A stretch of 64,000 nt of DNA from Romboutsia faecis (GCF_014323405.1 NZ_JACRWE010000002.1:563412-627411); one strand, 5' to 3'. Shown: positions 1 through 10,480, numbered from the stretch's first letter. A program made the numbers and translations. The notes: a model not told the origin generated them from the letters alone.

Positions 1-518
1 TCGATTATTGCATACTCATCAACCTCTAAAACTTTTTCAACAGCATTTTTTACTTCTTCCTTTGAGCGTACACAGAATGTTGCTACACTTGAGCCTCCGC
101 TATTAGGCTTTATAAATACTGGATACCCAAAACTATCGATTTTATCATAATTTATTTTATTTATAGAATTTGTGACAATCCAATCAGCAGTAGGCAAATT
201 TGAATGTTTTAATATTTTTTTAGTAATATTCTTATCCATACAAATTCCGCTTGATAAAGGTCCACATCCTGAATAAGGTATATTTTTTGCTTCTAGTATA
301 GATTGTATACGCCCATCCTCACCGAATTTACCATGAAGTGCGATAAATGCAAAATCAATATCATTTGAAATCTTTGTAAAAACATCCTCTGTATTATTTA
401 TAACAATTTTAGTTACTTCATATTTACTTCTATCAAGGTTATTAAAAACTTCATTACCTGAATTTAACGAAACTTCTCTTTCTGATGATATACCACCCAT
501 AATAACTGCTATTTTCAT
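1..518 (-). CDS. ddl: D-alanine--D-alanine ligase, N-terminal part (cut by window edge)
   Basis: The first 172 residues are visible. The start MKIAVIMGGISSEREVSLNS is the typical Ddl N-terminus, followed by an ALHGKFGEDGRIQ segment and an IPYSGCG segment that belong to the N-terminal and central domains of this ATP-grasp ligase. The enzyme joins two D-alanines for peptidoglycan precursors in the cytoplasm. The ATG is preceded by GGGAGTG at good spacing. The ATP-grasp core and C-terminus lie to the left of the window, so intactness cannot be judged. Confidence 0.93.
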   Translation of the reverse strand, partial: MKIAVIMGGISSEREVSLNSGNEVFNNLDRSKYEVTKIVINNTEDVFTKISNDIDFAFIALHGKFGEDGRIQSILEAKNIPYSGCGPLSSGICMDKNITKKILKHSNLPTADWIVTNSINKINYDKIDSFGYPVFIKPNSGGSSVATFCVRSKEEVKNAVEKVLEVDEYAII

Positions 519-701
519 ATTTATCACTCCCAATATATTTATTAAATCTTCAAATCAAATTGACGATTTCATTTCTTATATTTTTCTTATAGTTAATTAT
601 ATTGAATTAATATTTGAACTGAAAGTACCACTACTTTATAAGTTTATGAATGGAGTGGTTGAGATTATAAATAAAATCTTTTAGTATATTTATTAATTAT
701 G

Positions 702-730
702 TTGCACAAACTATAAAAGATATATATAAT
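702..730 (+). promoter_or_regulatory. Sigma-A promoter of tRNA-Cys
   Basis: TTGCAC (702-707) and a perfect TATAAT (725-730) are separated by 17 bases. The -10 box ends 17 bases before the first tRNA base, which fits a short 5' leader. Confidence 0.7.
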
Positions 731-747
731 TTACTTGTAATCAATAA

Positions 748-821
748 GGCGACATAGCCAAGTGGTAAGGCAGTGGACTGCAACTCCTTGATCCCCAGTT
801 CGAATCTGGGTGTCGCCTCCA
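748..821 (+). tRNA. tRNA-Cys (anticodon GCA)
   Basis: The acceptor arm GGCGACA (748-754) pairs with TGTCGCC (811-817), followed by discriminator T and an encoded CCA (819-821). The anticodon loop CTGCAAC gives anticodon GCA, and the T-arm has GTTCGAATC. The anticodon stem has a T-T mismatch at its second pair, which may be tolerated. It stands alone, with its own promoter. A reverse-strand open frame over it is only a translation of the tRNA. Bases 822-1004 hold no gene I can support. Confidence 0.95.
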
Positions 822-1010
822 ATGAAAATGGGCTGTTTTGAATATGTTGGTTTATTTATAGGATCTGGTAGAAAATTCATATTTTCTGCTTTGTTTCTTA
901 GATAAGCAAACTTATTTGAAATAGGCCCTTTTGTTTTATATAAAGGCATTTAAATATAAAAATATATTAAACTTATATAGTAAAAATTATTATTGAAGGG
1001 GTGAATGACA

Positions 1011-2246
1011 ATGAAAGCAGAAATTATAACTGTAGGAACAGAAATCCTTTTAGGAGATATAGTAAATACAAACTCGCAATATTTGGCAAAAGAATTAGCA
1101 GATTTAGGAGTAGAGGTTTATTATCAAGGCACTGTAGGTGACAATGAAGATCGATTATTACAGTCTATTGAAGAGAGTTTAAATAGAAGTGATATGGTAA
1201 TAACTACAGGAGGGCTTGGTCCAACTAAGGACGATCTGACTAAAGAAACTGCAGCTAAGTTTTTTAATCAGGAGTTAGTACTTGATGAAAAGTCTTGGAA
1301 TAAGATAGAAATATATTTTAATAAACTAGGAAAAATACCTACTGAGAATAACAAAAAGCAAGCATACTTTCCAAAAGATGCTATAATACTTGAAAATAAC
1401 AATGGTACAGCACCAGGAGCTATTTTAAGAAAAGGTAAAAAAATAATAATAGTATTACCAGGACCACCAAGGGAAATGAAGCCAATGTTCGAAGAAAGTG
1501 TTAAGCCATATTTAAAAAGTCTAACAACTGAAATTTTAGAATCTAAAACTCTTAGATTCTATGGAATTGGTGAATCTTCTTTAGAAGAAGAAATAATAGA
1601 TATAATAAAAGAGCAATCAAATCCAACTGTAGCTCCATATGCGAAGGATATGGAAGTAACTTTAAGAATTACAGCAAAAGCTACTAGCAAAGAAGAGGCT
1701 ATAAATTTAATAAATCCAGTTGTTCATAAAATTCAAGACAAAGTAGGAAAGTACATATACTCAGATGATGATATTTCATTAGAAGATACTGTTGCTAAGA
1801 TTTTAGTTAGTAAAAATTTAACTATAGGTGTAGCAGAATCATGTACAGGAGGAATGGTATCATCTAATCTTATAAATTATCCAGGGATATCATCTGTTTT
1901 TATGGAAGGTTGCGTAACTTATTCTAATGAAGCTAAAATGAAGTCTTTAGGTGTAAAAAAAGAAACTCTAGATAAATTTGGTGCAGTTAGTGAAGAAACA
2001 GCTAAAGAAATGGCAGAAGGAATAGCAAAAAGACATAATACGAATATAGGATTGTCAACAACAGGAATAGCAGGTCCAGAGGGTGGAAGTGAAGAAAAGC
2101 CAGTTGGTTTAGTTTATTTAGGTATTTATATAAATGGAAAAACAATGGTTAAGAGATATGTATTTAATGGAAATAGACAGCAAATAAGACTAAGAGCAAC
2201 GAAGACTATATTAAACGATTTAAGATTAGAATTAATAAATATTTAG
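1011..2246 (+). CDS. cinA: CinA-family competence/damage-inducible protein (NMN deamidase domain)
   Basis: The 411-residue product has the usual two-domain CinA layout. An N-terminal MoaB/MogA-like domain starts MKAEIITVGTEILLGD and contains TTGGLGPTKDDLT. A C-terminal PncC domain (from about residue 255) carries VAESCTGGMVSS and STTGIAGPEGGS, the signature of the nicotinamide mononucleotide amidohydrolase. The family takes part in pyridine nucleotide salvage and is linked to competence in some Firmicutes. An ATG at 1005 is also in frame, but GGGGTG at 998-1003 is better spaced for 1011. The HAD gene follows after 18 bases and probably shares its transcript. Confidence 0.93.
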   Translation: MKAEIITVGTEILLGDIVNTNSQYLAKELADLGVEVYYQGTVGDNEDRLLQSIEESLNRSDMVITTGGLGPTKDDLTKETAAKFFNQELVLDEKSWNKIEIYFNKLGKIPTENNKKQAYFPKDAIILENNNGTAPGAILRKGKKIIIVLPGPPREMKPMFEESVKPYLKSLTTEILESKTLRFYGIGESSLEEEIIDIIKEQSNPTVAPYAKDMEVTLRITAKATSKEEAINLINPVVHKIQDKVGKYIYSDDDISLEDTVAKILVSKNLTIGVAESCTGGMVSSNLINYPGISSVFMEGCVTYSNEAKMKSLGVKKETLDKFGAVSEETAKEMAEGIAKRHNTNIGLSTTGIAGPEGGSEEKPVGLVYLGIYINGKTMVKRYVFNGNRQQIRLRATKTILNDLRLELINI

Positions 2247-2264
2247 TTAATCTTGGAGGGAATT

Positions 2265-3050
2265 ATGATAAAACATATATTTTGTGACTTAGACGGAACT
2301 CTTTATCATGATGGAATTAGTAAAGAGGATATAAAGTCTATAGAATATATAGAATCTAAAGGAGTTAAGTTTCATATAGCAACGGGTAGAGCTTTAAAGC
2401 AGGCATCTAAGATGATTGAAAATAAGCTCAGCTTAAATGGATATTATATATGTCAAAATGGAGCGTTTGTATACGATAAGGACAAAAATATAATTTTGAA
2501 GGAAGTTATTGATGATAATTTAGTTGGAAAAGTTATAAATAGATTTAAATCAGAAGATTCATTTATTTATGTTATGTATGATGGAGATATAGTTATATCT
2601 GGGGGATTAGAAATATTAGATAAGTATGATAAAGAATGTATAGTAGATACTGAATTTTTTAAAAGAGATAAATATGACAATTTAGTTGGTAATATAGGAA
2701 TTTTATCTAGAAATATAGATGAATTAGGAAGAATGGAGCTGTATTATAAAAGTGAATTTGGCGATATTTTAGATGTTTATTTATCAGGACCGCATGTTTT
2801 AAGTATTACACCAAGGCATATATCGAAAGGCAATGGTATAAAACATGTATGTGATATATTAGATGTTACTTTAGATGAAGTTGCTACAATAGGAGATTCA
2901 CAAAATGATATACCAATGTTATATGGATTTAAGTATAGTTTTGCAATGGATAATGGAAGAAAAGAAGTTAAAGAAAGTGCAAGTTATAGTGTTAAAAGTG
3001 TAAGCGATGTAATAGAAATTGTAGATAAAATAAATGGTGTTGAAAATTAA
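2265..3050 (+). CDS. Cof-type HAD-IIB family hydrolase
   Basis: The 261-residue protein begins MIKHIFCDLDGTLYHDG, the DxDGT motif I of haloacid dehalogenase phosphatases. ATGR near residue 35 is motif II, and ATIGDSQNDIPML near residue 210 is motif IV. The spacing places the cap between motifs II and III, so it is a IIB (Cof) member. These enzymes dephosphorylate sugar phosphates, nucleotides or cofactors, and the substrate cannot be read from sequence. The ATG at 2265 sits behind TTGGAGGG. The frame also extends to an upstream TTG that overlaps this ribosome site and is unlikely to be used. Confidence 0.9.
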   Translation: MIKHIFCDLDGTLYHDGISKEDIKSIEYIESKGVKFHIATGRALKQASKMIENKLSLNGYYICQNGAFVYDKDKNIILKEVIDDNLVGKVINRFKSEDSFIYVMYDGDIVISGGLEILDKYDKECIVDTEFFKRDKYDNLVGNIGILSRNIDELGRMELYYKSEFGDILDVYLSGPHVLSITPRHISKGNGIKHVCDILDVTLDEVATIGDSQNDIPMLYGFKYSFAMDNGRKEVKESASYSVKSVSDVIEIVDKINGVEN

Positions 3051-3059
3051 TTCAACACC
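3036..3059 (-). terminator. Hairpin between convergent genes
   Basis: GGTGTTGAA (3036-3044) pairs with TTCAACACC (3051-3059) across a 6-base loop. On the minus strand it is followed by a T-rich run, so it best serves the minus-strand gene. It overlaps the last codons of the HAD gene. Confidence 0.5.
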
Positions 3060-3646
3060 TAACCACAATTTATTAAGTTATAAGATTTAGCTGTATTTGA
3101 TAATATAGAATCAAGAATATAATTAACAACACTATTACATACATAATTTGAAAATAATAAATCATTTTTGTATTCGGTTTTACGTTGATATTCTAAGTAA
3201 ATGGAATTAAAAAATTCACGAAAGCTATTAGCTTCTATACTATCTCCTTTGAATTTTTTTAAATCAGTTTCCTTAGCAACTATAGATAGTTCTTTCTCAT
3301 AAGTAATATGCTTATTCATACTATGAGTCATCTCCCAACGTCTACTATGAGGTACGCAGAAGAAATCACATAAAAAATGACATATAACTCCTAATTCTTG
3401 ACTGAATTTGCTTATTGAAAAATACTTACTTATACAATCTAAATTTAAGGAACATAAGTATTCTACCTTAGTAAATATCATTTCAAGGGACTCTTCTAGA
3501 TAGTGCTTTTGAAGTACATATTTTGAAGATATATCAGGCTTTATATTTCCATAAATAAAGTTTTTATCACTCATGAAAAATGATTTATTTTCATTTATAT
3601 TTTCAACTATAGATTTACCTATTAAAATGTGAGTATTTACAAACAT
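3059..3646 (-). CDS. Zinc-dependent phospholipase C-like protein
   Basis: The 195-residue protein has the scattered His/Asp pattern of the Zn_dep_PLPC family: NTHILIGKSIVEN at the N-terminus, GNIKPDIS near residue 33, ELGVICHFLCDFF near residue 88, then PHSRRWEMTHSMNKHITYE. The family includes clostridial phospholipase C, but many short members have unknown roles. No signal peptide is visible, so a secreted toxin role is not supported. The start follows GAGGTG. A second, longer family member is at 19980-20966. Bases 3647-3894 contain no convincing gene. Confidence 0.75.
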   Translation of the reverse strand: MFVNTHILIGKSIVENINENKSFFMSDKNFIYGNIKPDISSKYVLQKHYLEESLEMIFTKVEYLCSLNLDCISKYFSISKFSQELGVICHFLCDFFCVPHSRRWEMTHSMNKHITYEKELSIVAKETDLKKFKGDSIEANSFREFFNSIYLEYQRKTEYKNDLLFSNYVCNSVVNYILDSILSNTAKSYNLINCG

Positions 3647-3894
3647 AATTACACCTCATTAGCTAAACTAAAATTTACTCTACATAATATATGGTTTACT
3701 TTAATTAAATATTTATTATAAAGAATAGAAAAATAGTTCATATTTTTTACTATTGTTTTTATAGCTAACTTAATAATATCAATAAGTATTATATGATGCA
3801 ATAAGCAAGAAATTCCAAATAAGTATACAAAATATAAGATACTCACATAATCAATATTAAAATAATAAAGAAATATAATAATCGGAGGTATAAT

Positions 3895-4461
3895 ATGAAA
3901 AAAGTATTGGTATTTTTGGCAGATGGATTTGAAGAAATAGAAGCAATTTCAGTAGTTGATGTTCTTAGAAGGGCAGATATAACATGTCATATGTGTACAA
4001 TAAATGAAGAGTATGTAAGAGGGACTCATAATATTATAATAAAATCAGATTGCCATATAGATTCTATAGATGTAACAGAATATGATGCGGTTGTTTTACC
4101 AGGAGGACTACCAGGGGCTGATAATTTAAAAGACAAGATGGTAGAAGAAATAGTAAAAAGATTTAATGCAGAAGATAGAATAGTTGCTGCTATTTGTGCA
4201 GCGCCAGAAACTCTAGAAGGATTTGGTTTATTAGAAAATAAGAAATGCACATCTTACCCAGGATTTGTTAAAAATAGAGCTAATGTAAGTTATATAGAAG
4301 ATGAACTTGTTGTAGTAGATAATAATATAATCACAAGTAGAGGTCCTGCTACTGCAATTTTATTTGCATTGGAGGTTTTAAAAGAGCTAGGAGAGGTTAG
4401 TAAAGCAGAAGAAATAAAAGATGGTATGATGGTTAATTTTTATAATCAAAATGTAAAATAG
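3895..4461 (+). CDS. DJ-1/PfpI family protein (YajL/ThiJ-like)
   Basis: The 188-residue product starts MKKVLVFLADGFEEIEAIS, with the conserved acidic residue in GFEEIE. It has the nucleophile elbow AAICAAP with Cys at residue 101, and SRGPATAILFALEVL near the C-terminus. These are hallmarks of the DJ-1/YajL subfamily, cytoplasmic proteins linked to oxidative and carbonyl stress; some act as deglycases or chaperones. It is a single-gene unit with ribosome site GGAGG and an open C-terminus typical in length. Confidence 0.92.
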   Translation: MKKVLVFLADGFEEIEAISVVDVLRRADITCHMCTINEEYVRGTHNIIIKSDCHIDSIDVTEYDAVVLPGGLPGADNLKDKMVEEIVKRFNAEDRIVAAICAAPETLEGFGLLENKKCTSYPGFVKNRANVSYIEDELVVVDNNIITSRGPATAILFALEVLKELGEVSKAEEIKDGMMVNFYNQNVK

Positions 4462-4635
4462 ATGCTCAATATAAACATTATCATTGATATTAACTTTAAA
4501 TTTCTGATTATATTATGGTATAAGAAACTTAATTTTTTTATATGAATGTACAAAAATATCAAGAAAATTAGGGATAACGTTGTATATATGTATATGGTAT
4601 AATTAGAAAAGATTTTGACAAAAAGGAGAATATCA

Positions 4636-5562
4636 ATGAAAGAAAGAAATCTAGGCTACATGCTAATAGCCATAGCTGGGTTATTATGGTCAACAATCGG
4701 TCTATTTTCTAACAATTTAATGGAAAGCGGACTAAACCCACAACAAGTTGCATTTATAAGATTATTTTTAGGTTGTATGTTTTTGATTATATATAGTTCA
4801 ATAAAACAGCCTCATTTATTAAAAATAAGCAAAAAAGGACTAATGTATTCAGTAGTAATTGGACTTATATGTCAAGCATTATTTAACGTATCATACTTAA
4901 ACGCGATACAAAGTGTTGGAGTGTCTGTAGCTGCAGTATTACTTTATACTTCACCATTATTTTTAGCAGTATTTTCTAGGATTGCGTTTAAAGAAGATAT
5001 AAATAAAAATAAAATATTATCATTAATACTATGTTTTATAGGAGCAATACTAGCTGTAACAGGTGGAAAATTAGATTTAAGTAATTTAAACCCAATAGGT
5101 ATTGGAATAGGTATATTGTCAGCAATAACTTATGCATTAATGCCAATACTAAATAAAAATGCATTAATAGAAAATGAAAGTATAACATTAGTTATATATT
5201 CATTTTTATTTGGAACATTATTTATGATACCAATATCTAACCCAATAGAAGTATTTAGCCAAATGTCCAATCTATTCATATTATTTAATATGTTAGCGTT
5301 AGGGCTTTTACCTGCGGCATTTGCATATATACTATATATGAATGGTATATCAAAAGGAGTAGAGTTATCAGTAGCAGGAGTAATAGCCTCAGTTGAATTA
5401 ATCTTTGCTCAATTAATAGGATGGTTCATAATAGGAGAACAATTTTTAGTAATAAAACTATTAGGATTACTATTTATGATAGCGTCAGCAATAATTGCAA
5501 TAAAAGGAACTAGCAATAAAGGAATTGAAGACTCTAGCATAGATTTTCAAGATATATGCTAA
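4636..5562 (+). CDS. EamA/DMT family transporter, 10 membrane segments
   Basis: The 308-residue protein has about ten hydrophobic helices arranged as two EamA repeats. It begins with GYMLIAIAGLLWSTIGLFSNNL, a typical drug/metabolite transporter start. Its substrate is not predictable. AAGGAGAA lies 5 bases before the ATG at 4636; an in-frame TTG at 4615 overlaps that site and is rejected. Upstream at about 4590-4605 there is an extended -10 (TGGTATAAT) that could be the promoter. Confidence 0.9.
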   Translation: MKERNLGYMLIAIAGLLWSTIGLFSNNLMESGLNPQQVAFIRLFLGCMFLIIYSSIKQPHLLKISKKGLMYSVVIGLICQALFNVSYLNAIQSVGVSVAAVLLYTSPLFLAVFSRIAFKEDINKNKILSLILCFIGAILAVTGGKLDLSNLNPIGIGIGILSAITYALMPILNKNALIENESITLVIYSFLFGTLFMIPISNPIEVFSQMSNLFILFNMLALGLLPAAFAYILYMNGISKGVELSVAGVIASVELIFAQLIGWFIIGEQFLVIKLLGLLFMIASAIIAIKGTSNKGIEDSSIDFQDIC

Positions 5563-5573
5563 GGTATATATTA

Positions 5574-5610
5574 AAAACAGGGTGTTATGGATACTATAAC
5601 ACCCTGTTTT
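5574..5610. terminator. Bidirectional intrinsic terminator
   Basis: AACAGGGTGTTAT pairs with ATAACACCCTGTT around a short loop, flanked by A-runs on the left and T-runs on the right. It lies between the convergent EamA and radical SAM genes and can stop both. Confidence 0.9.
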
Positions 5611-5617
5611 ATATATT

Positions 5618-6559
5618 TTACTCTTTAGTATATTTTGCCCCCTGGAATGTATTACGTTCTTTTAGGGTTGCATCAATTTGATTTAACACTTCCCATTTTT
5701 TTAAGCTCCATAAAGGACCTACAAGATCTTCTCTTTTACCATCACCAGTAAGTCTATGGACTATCATTTCTTCAGGAAGAGCCTCAAGTTGATCACATAC
5801 TAAGTTAATATATTCATCTTGACTCATAAGTTTTAACATACCATTATCAAGCATTTTTTCCATAGGAGTATTTTTTATAACATGAAGTAGATGTATTTTT
5901 ATACCATCTACACCAAGCCTACCAACAGCTTTAGCAGTTTCCATCATCATATTATAATCCTCACCAGGAAGTCCATTTATTATATGAACTATTACCTTGA
6001 TATTCTTAGCTTTTAGCTTCTCAACACCTTCAAGGAAGGTTTGATAATCATGACCTCTATTTATTAACTTAGAAGTTGAATCATGTATAGTTTGAAGACC
6101 TAGTTCAACCCATAAGTTAGTTCTTTCATTAAGTTCTCCTAAATACTCAACTACATCATCAGGAAGACAGTCGGGCCTTGTTGAAATAGATAAACCTATA
6201 ACATCTTCTAATTCTAAAATAGTTTCATATTTTTCTTTTAAAACTTCAAGGGGAGCATAAGTATTAGTATAAGCTTGGAAATATCCGATATACTTAGCTT
6301 TAGGCCATTTTTTTAGCATCATTTCTCTAATCTCATAAAATTGCTTTATTAAGTCATCCTTAGGATTTCCTGCAAAATCTCCAGAACCTTCCTTGCTACA
6401 GTAAGTACACCCACCGTAAGTTATTTTTCCATCAATATTTGGGCAAGTGAATCCTGCATTTATAGATACTTTAAAGATTTTTTCGCCAAATGTATTTCTA
6501 AGGTAGTAATTCCATGTATGATATCTTTTATTGTCAAATGCATATTTAAATTTTGTCAA
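5618..6559 (-). CDS. TIGR01212-type radical SAM protein (YhcC-like)
   Basis: The 313-residue protein has CPNIDGK followed by GGCTYC near residues 39-54, the iron-sulfur cluster motif typical of the YhcC group. LSISTRPDCLPDD and HIINGLPGEDYNMMM follow in the SAM-binding barrel. The family is widespread but its reaction is not established. The start is read as TTG at 6559 because GAAAAGGTG sits 6 bases upstream; a GTG at 6568 lies inside that ribosome site. Confidence 0.88.
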   Translation of the reverse strand: MTKFKYAFDNKRYHTWNYYLRNTFGEKIFKVSINAGFTCPNIDGKITYGGCTYCSKEGSGDFAGNPKDDLIKQFYEIREMMLKKWPKAKYIGYFQAYTNTYAPLEVLKEKYETILELEDVIGLSISTRPDCLPDDVVEYLGELNERTNLWVELGLQTIHDSTSKLINRGHDYQTFLEGVEKLKAKNIKVIVHIINGLPGEDYNMMMETAKAVGRLGVDGIKIHLLHVIKNTPMEKMLDNGMLKLMSQDEYINLVCDQLEALPEEMIVHRLTGDGKREDLVGPLWSLKKWEVLNQIDATLKERNTFQGAKYTKE

Positions 6560-6755
6560 TATTATCACCTTTTCTAATAGTTATTAATTGTAATTATATT
6601 AAAGATATATTACCATAAAAAAATTATATATACAAATTAATAAACTATAAATACCTGTTTTATTATTATCATATACTTTAAAGAATGTATGTATAGACAC
6701 TAAAGAATTATAAGTAAAATTAACTAGCATTAGTTAAAGTATTGGGGGGATTAAG

Positions 6756-8309
6756 TTGGATAAAGAAAAAGATGGGGTAAATGATCGATCAGATGAAAAT
6801 AAAGGTTCTAATTTTAATGAAAATGCTTTTGTAAATGACGATGAATCTGTAAATTATAGTCAATTAGATATTGATGACTTATCGGAATTAGAAATAAGCG
6901 ATGAAGTACCAGAGCAAAGCAATAGTGAATTATCTAACAAAGAAGATAGCAATTACAGTGAAGAAGATATATCAAATGTTGAAAATTCAAAGGATAAAAT
7001 AGAGCCAGTAGAAGATTTGGATGAATTAGATTCAAAAGAAAAATCAAATCAGCCTGAAGTGGAAGAAAGTATTAATAAAAGTAGATTTACAAAGAAAAAG
7101 AAAATCATTACAGGTGTATGTTTATGTGTAGCAGTAATATTAGGAGTAGTAGCTAATAATGTTGCTTCTAAGTATGAAAATATAGTGTATCCAAGAGCTA
7201 GATTATATGAAAGTAATATATCGAAGCTTGATGAAGGTAGCCTAAAAGATGAAATAGATAATGTTAAAAATATTATGGGGAATAGTAAAATTAATATAGA
7301 AACTAAAAATAACAAGTATGATATAAAATTTAGTGAATTAATAAAAAGTTATAATGAAGAGAATCTAACAGAGGAAGTTATGTCTTATGGAAAAGATGGA
7401 AATAAGCTACAACAGTTTGGAATAATAACAATAGGTACAAGTAGAGATTATAAATTTGATATAGTAATTGATGATAAGGCTATAAATGAATTTGTAGATA
7501 AAGTTTATGAAGATAATAGTGAAAGTAGCATAGAACCGAGTGTGGAAATAAGCGGGAATGAAATTAAAGTTATAAAGGGTAAAAATGGAAATGTAGTAGA
7601 TAGAGATAGTTTGATAAATGAAATAAAATCTACTATTGAAGATTATAATGGAGAAAATATAGAGAATAATGTTACTGTAAATTATATAAAAGAAGAACCT
7701 AAGATTAGTACTTTAGATTTAGAAAAAATTGATACAAAGATATCTAGCTATTCAACTCAATATGGAACTGGAGGAGGAAGAGGTAAAAATATAGAAGTAG
7801 CAACAAGTAAAATAGATGATTTGTTATTAATGCCAGGAGAAGAGTTTTCATATGAAAATACAGTAGGACCTGTTTCGCAAGAAAATGGATATACATATGC
7901 ACCAGTAATATCTAATGGAAACTTAGTACAGGGGATTGGAGGTGGAGTATGCCAGGTTTCTAGTACAATGTATAATGCACAGTTAAAAGCAGGCATACTT
8001 CCAACCGAGAGAAGAAATCATTCAAAGGCAGTAAGTTATGTACCTAGAGGTTTAGATGCAACTTTGGCAACTGGAAGTATTGATTATAAATTTAAGAATA
8101 CCTATGACTACCCATTAGTAATAAATACATATACATCAGGAGGAAGAATATATATAGAATTTTGGTCAAATAAAAATGCAACAGAAGGTATAACTTATGA
8201 GGCAGTAAGTTATGCAAATGGAAAAGTAGCAAATACGTATCTTTATGGGTATGATTCTAATAAAAATAAAGTTTATGAAAAGCATATAGATACAAGTGTG
8301 TATAGATAA
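6756..8309 (+). CDS. VanW-family membrane-anchored protein
   Basis: The 517-residue protein has a very acidic Ser/Asn/Asp-rich N-terminal stretch (residues 1-110), one membrane segment (about 117-134) after a Lys-rich stop, then a long extracellular part. A peptidoglycan-binding-4-like region (about 145-310) precedes the VanW domain (about 335-475), with PGEEFSYENTVGP and GIGGGVCQVSSTMYNA. VanW proteins occur at the cell wall, some with glycopeptide resistance genes, but their biochemical role is unknown; here there is no van cluster. TTG start behind GGGGGGA. Bases 6560-6755 are AT-rich promoter region. Confidence 0.88.
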   Translation: MDKEKDGVNDRSDENKGSNFNENAFVNDDESVNYSQLDIDDLSELEISDEVPEQSNSELSNKEDSNYSEEDISNVENSKDKIEPVEDLDELDSKEKSNQPEVEESINKSRFTKKKKIITGVCLCVAVILGVVANNVASKYENIVYPRARLYESNISKLDEGSLKDEIDNVKNIMGNSKINIETKNNKYDIKFSELIKSYNEENLTEEVMSYGKDGNKLQQFGIITIGTSRDYKFDIVIDDKAINEFVDKVYEDNSESSIEPSVEISGNEIKVIKGKNGNVVDRDSLINEIKSTIEDYNGENIENNVTVNYIKEEPKISTLDLEKIDTKISSYSTQYGTGGGRGKNIEVATSKIDDLLLMPGEEFSYENTVGPVSQENGYTYAPVISNGNLVQGIGGGVCQVSSTMYNAQLKAGILPTERRNHSKAVSYVPRGLDATLATGSIDYKFKNTYDYPLVINTYTSGGRIYIEFWSNKNATEGITYEAVSYANGKVANTYLYGYDSNKNKVYEKHIDTSVYR

Positions 8310-8310
8310 G

Positions 8311-8349
8311 AAAAAGTATTACTGGATATATATCCAGTAATACTTTTTT
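8311..8349 (+). terminator. Intrinsic terminator after VanW gene
   Basis: AAAAGTATTACTGGAT pairs with ATCCAGTAATACTTTT over a TATA loop and is followed by T residues. The A-run on its left means it may also stop the convergent glnN transcript. Confidence 0.9.
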
Positions 8350-8389
8350 ATTTATGATATTAAATTTCATTTTAGCCTTAGAAATTAAA

Positions 8390-10480
8390 TTATATGCTGA
8401 ATAAAAGATCGCCATAAGTTGGATAAGGCCAATACTTAGAACTAACCATTAATTCTAATTCGTCTGCAATAGCTCTAACTTCTTGCATTGCAGGTAATAT
8501 ATTTTTTTTATAGAATTTTGCCATTTCTAAAGTACTTTCAGTATTTTTAGAGTCTATAAGATTATTATCTAAATCATAAACTCTTTTTGCTAAACAACTA
8601 TTTAAAGAAGACAGTTTTGATACTAAATCTATCTCAACGCTACAATCGATATCAGCTAAAAGTAACTTTTTAGATGCTGCAGTATCACTTAATTCTTTAA
8701 TATATTTGCAAACACATGGTATGATATCTTTTTTTATCATATCGCATAATGTAAGAGCTTCTATATTTATAGTTTTAGAATACTCATCTAAAAGTATCTC
8801 GTATCTTGATTGAATTTCTTCTTTAGTATATATACTGTATTTCTCAAATAATTTGATATTTTTATCTATGGTATAGTATGGAAGAGCATCAACTGTAGTT
8901 TTAAGATTTAGCAAACCTCTTTTCTCGGCTTCATTTATCCATTCATCAGAGTAATTATTTCCATTAAATACTATTCTTTTATGTTTTAAGAAAGTATCTT
9001 TTATTAATTTATTTACATCATTGTCAAAGTCATAAGATCCTTCAAGTTTATCAGCAAATTCACATAAAGAGTTAGCAACTATAGTATTTAAAATTGTATT
9101 AGGACAAGCAATAGAAACTGTTGAGCCTAGCATACGGAACTCAAATTTATTACCTGTAAAAGCAAATGGAGAAGTTCTATTTCTATCTGTTGTATCCTTT
9201 TTAAATGATGGTAATACATCCACTGAAATTTCCATTTTGGCAGTACTTTTATTTGAATACTCAATATCATTCTCAATAGATTCTAAAACATCTTCTAAAT
9301 CAGAACCAATAAACATAGAAACTATTGCTGGAGGTGCCTCATGTCCACCTAGGCGATGGTCATTTCCTGCACTAGAAACAGATATTCTAAGTAAATCTTG
9401 ATATTCATCTACGGCTTTAATTACAGCAGCTAAGAATAATAAAAATTGAGTGTTTTCTCTAGGATTTTTACCAGGATTTAATAAGTTTTTTCCTGTGTTA
9501 GTAATCAAAGACCAGTTATTATGTTTACCGCTACCATTTAATCCTGCAAATGGTTTTTCATGTAAAAGACAAACTAAACCATGCTTATCTGCAATAGTTT
9601 TCATTAAATCCATTACAATTTGGTTATGATCACTTGCTACATTACTATTAGTAAATATAGGAGCAAGTTCGTGTTGTGAAGGAGCAACTTCGTTATGTTT
9701 TGTTTTAGATAAAACACCTAATTTCCAAAGTTCTTCATCTAAATCTTCCATATATGCAGCAATCCTAGGTTTTATTGCTCCAAAATAATGATCACTCAAC
9801 TCTTGACCTTTTGGTGCTCTTGCACCTAGTAAAGTCCTACCAGTTAATTGTATGTCCTTTCTTTTATTATAAAGTTCTTTATCTATTAAGAAATATTCTT
9901 GTTCTGGACCAACTGTAGTAGTAACTCTAGTAGTTGTTGTATCTCCGAATAATTTAAGTATTCTTAATGCATATTTATTTATTACTTCCATAGATCTAAG
10001 TAAAGGTGTTTTCTTATCTAATACATTTCCAGAATAAGAGCAAAATACTGTAGGTATACATAACGTATTATCTCTAATAAATGCAAAAGATGTAGGATCC
10101 CAAGCAGTGTAACCTCTAGCTTCAAATGTACTTCTTAATCCACCTGATGGGAAACTTGAAGCATCAGGCTCACCTTTTATCAATTCTTTTCCTGAAAACT
10201 CCATTATTATACCTCCATCAGATGTTGGAGATATAAAGCTGTCATGTTTCTCAGCGGTAATACCTGTCATTGGTTGGAACCAGTGCGTAAAGTGAGTTGC
10301 ACCTTTTTCAATAGCCCAATCTTTCATTGAATTTGCAACTATATTTGCAATATTTATATCAAGTGCAAGACCTTCTTGAACAGTATCTTTTAATTTCTTA
10401 TAAGCATCTTTAGGTAATCTTTCTTTCATTATTTTGTCATTAAAAACCATACTTCCAAATAATTCTGGTACATTTCTCAT
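8390..10480 (-). CDS. glnN: Type III glutamine synthetase
   Basis: The 696-residue length and content fit the GSIII (GlnN) family, which is much larger than GSI. Recognisable segments are [10 protein letters not shown], the [11 protein letters not shown] metal-binding strand, [31 protein letters not shown] and [18 protein letters not shown], all with the catalytic Glu, His and Arg residues present. It makes glutamine from glutamate and ammonia in the cytoplasm. GGAGGGATTGATA precedes the ATG at 10480. Its leader contains a strong promoter, an ANTAR-type hairpin and a terminator. As the GlnA-like neighbour looks inactive, this is probably the working synthetase here. Confidence 0.96.
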   Translation of the reverse strand: MRNVPELFGSMVFNDKIMKERLPKDAYKKLKDTVQEGLALDINIANIVANSMKDWAIEKGATHFTHWFQPMTGITAEKHDSFISPTSDGGIIMEFSGKELIKGEPDASSFPSGGLRSTFEARGYTAWDPTSFAFIRDNTLCIPTVFCSYSGNVLDKKTPLLRSMEVINKYALRILKLFGDTTTTRVTTTVGPEQEYFLIDKELYNKRKDIQLTGRTLLGARAPKGQELSDHYFGAIKPRIAAYMEDLDEELWKLGVLSKTKHNEVAPSQHELAPIFTNSNVASDHNQIVMDLMKTIADKHGLVCLLHEKPFAGLNGSGKHNNWSLITNTGKNLLNPGKNPRENTQFLLFLAAVIKAVDEYQDLLRISVSSAGNDHRLGGHEAPPAIVSMFIGSDLEDVLESIENDIEYSNKSTAKMEISVDVLPSFKKDTTDRNRTSPFAFTGNKFEFRMLGSTVSIACPNTILNTIVANSLCEFADKLEGSYDFDNDVNKLIKDTFLKHKRIVFNGNNYSDEWINEAEKRGLLNLKTTVDALPYYTIDKNIKLFEKYSIYTKEEIQSRYEILLDEYSKTINIEALTLCDMIKKDIIPCVCKYIKELSDTAASKKLLLADIDCSVEIDLVSKLSSLNSCLAKRVYDLDNNLIDSKNTESTLEMAKFYKKNILPAMQEVRAIADELELMVSSKYWPYPTYGDLLFSI

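Noticed and set aside
731-949. 72-residue reverse-strand open frame over the tRNA
   Set aside because: It contains GGDTQIRTGDQGVAVHC, the usual translation of a tRNA-Cys complement, and has no ribosome site.
3649-3846. 65-residue hydrophobic open frame on the minus strand
   Set aside because: GTG start without ribosome site, AT-driven Ile/Leu content, no family; treated as intergenic.
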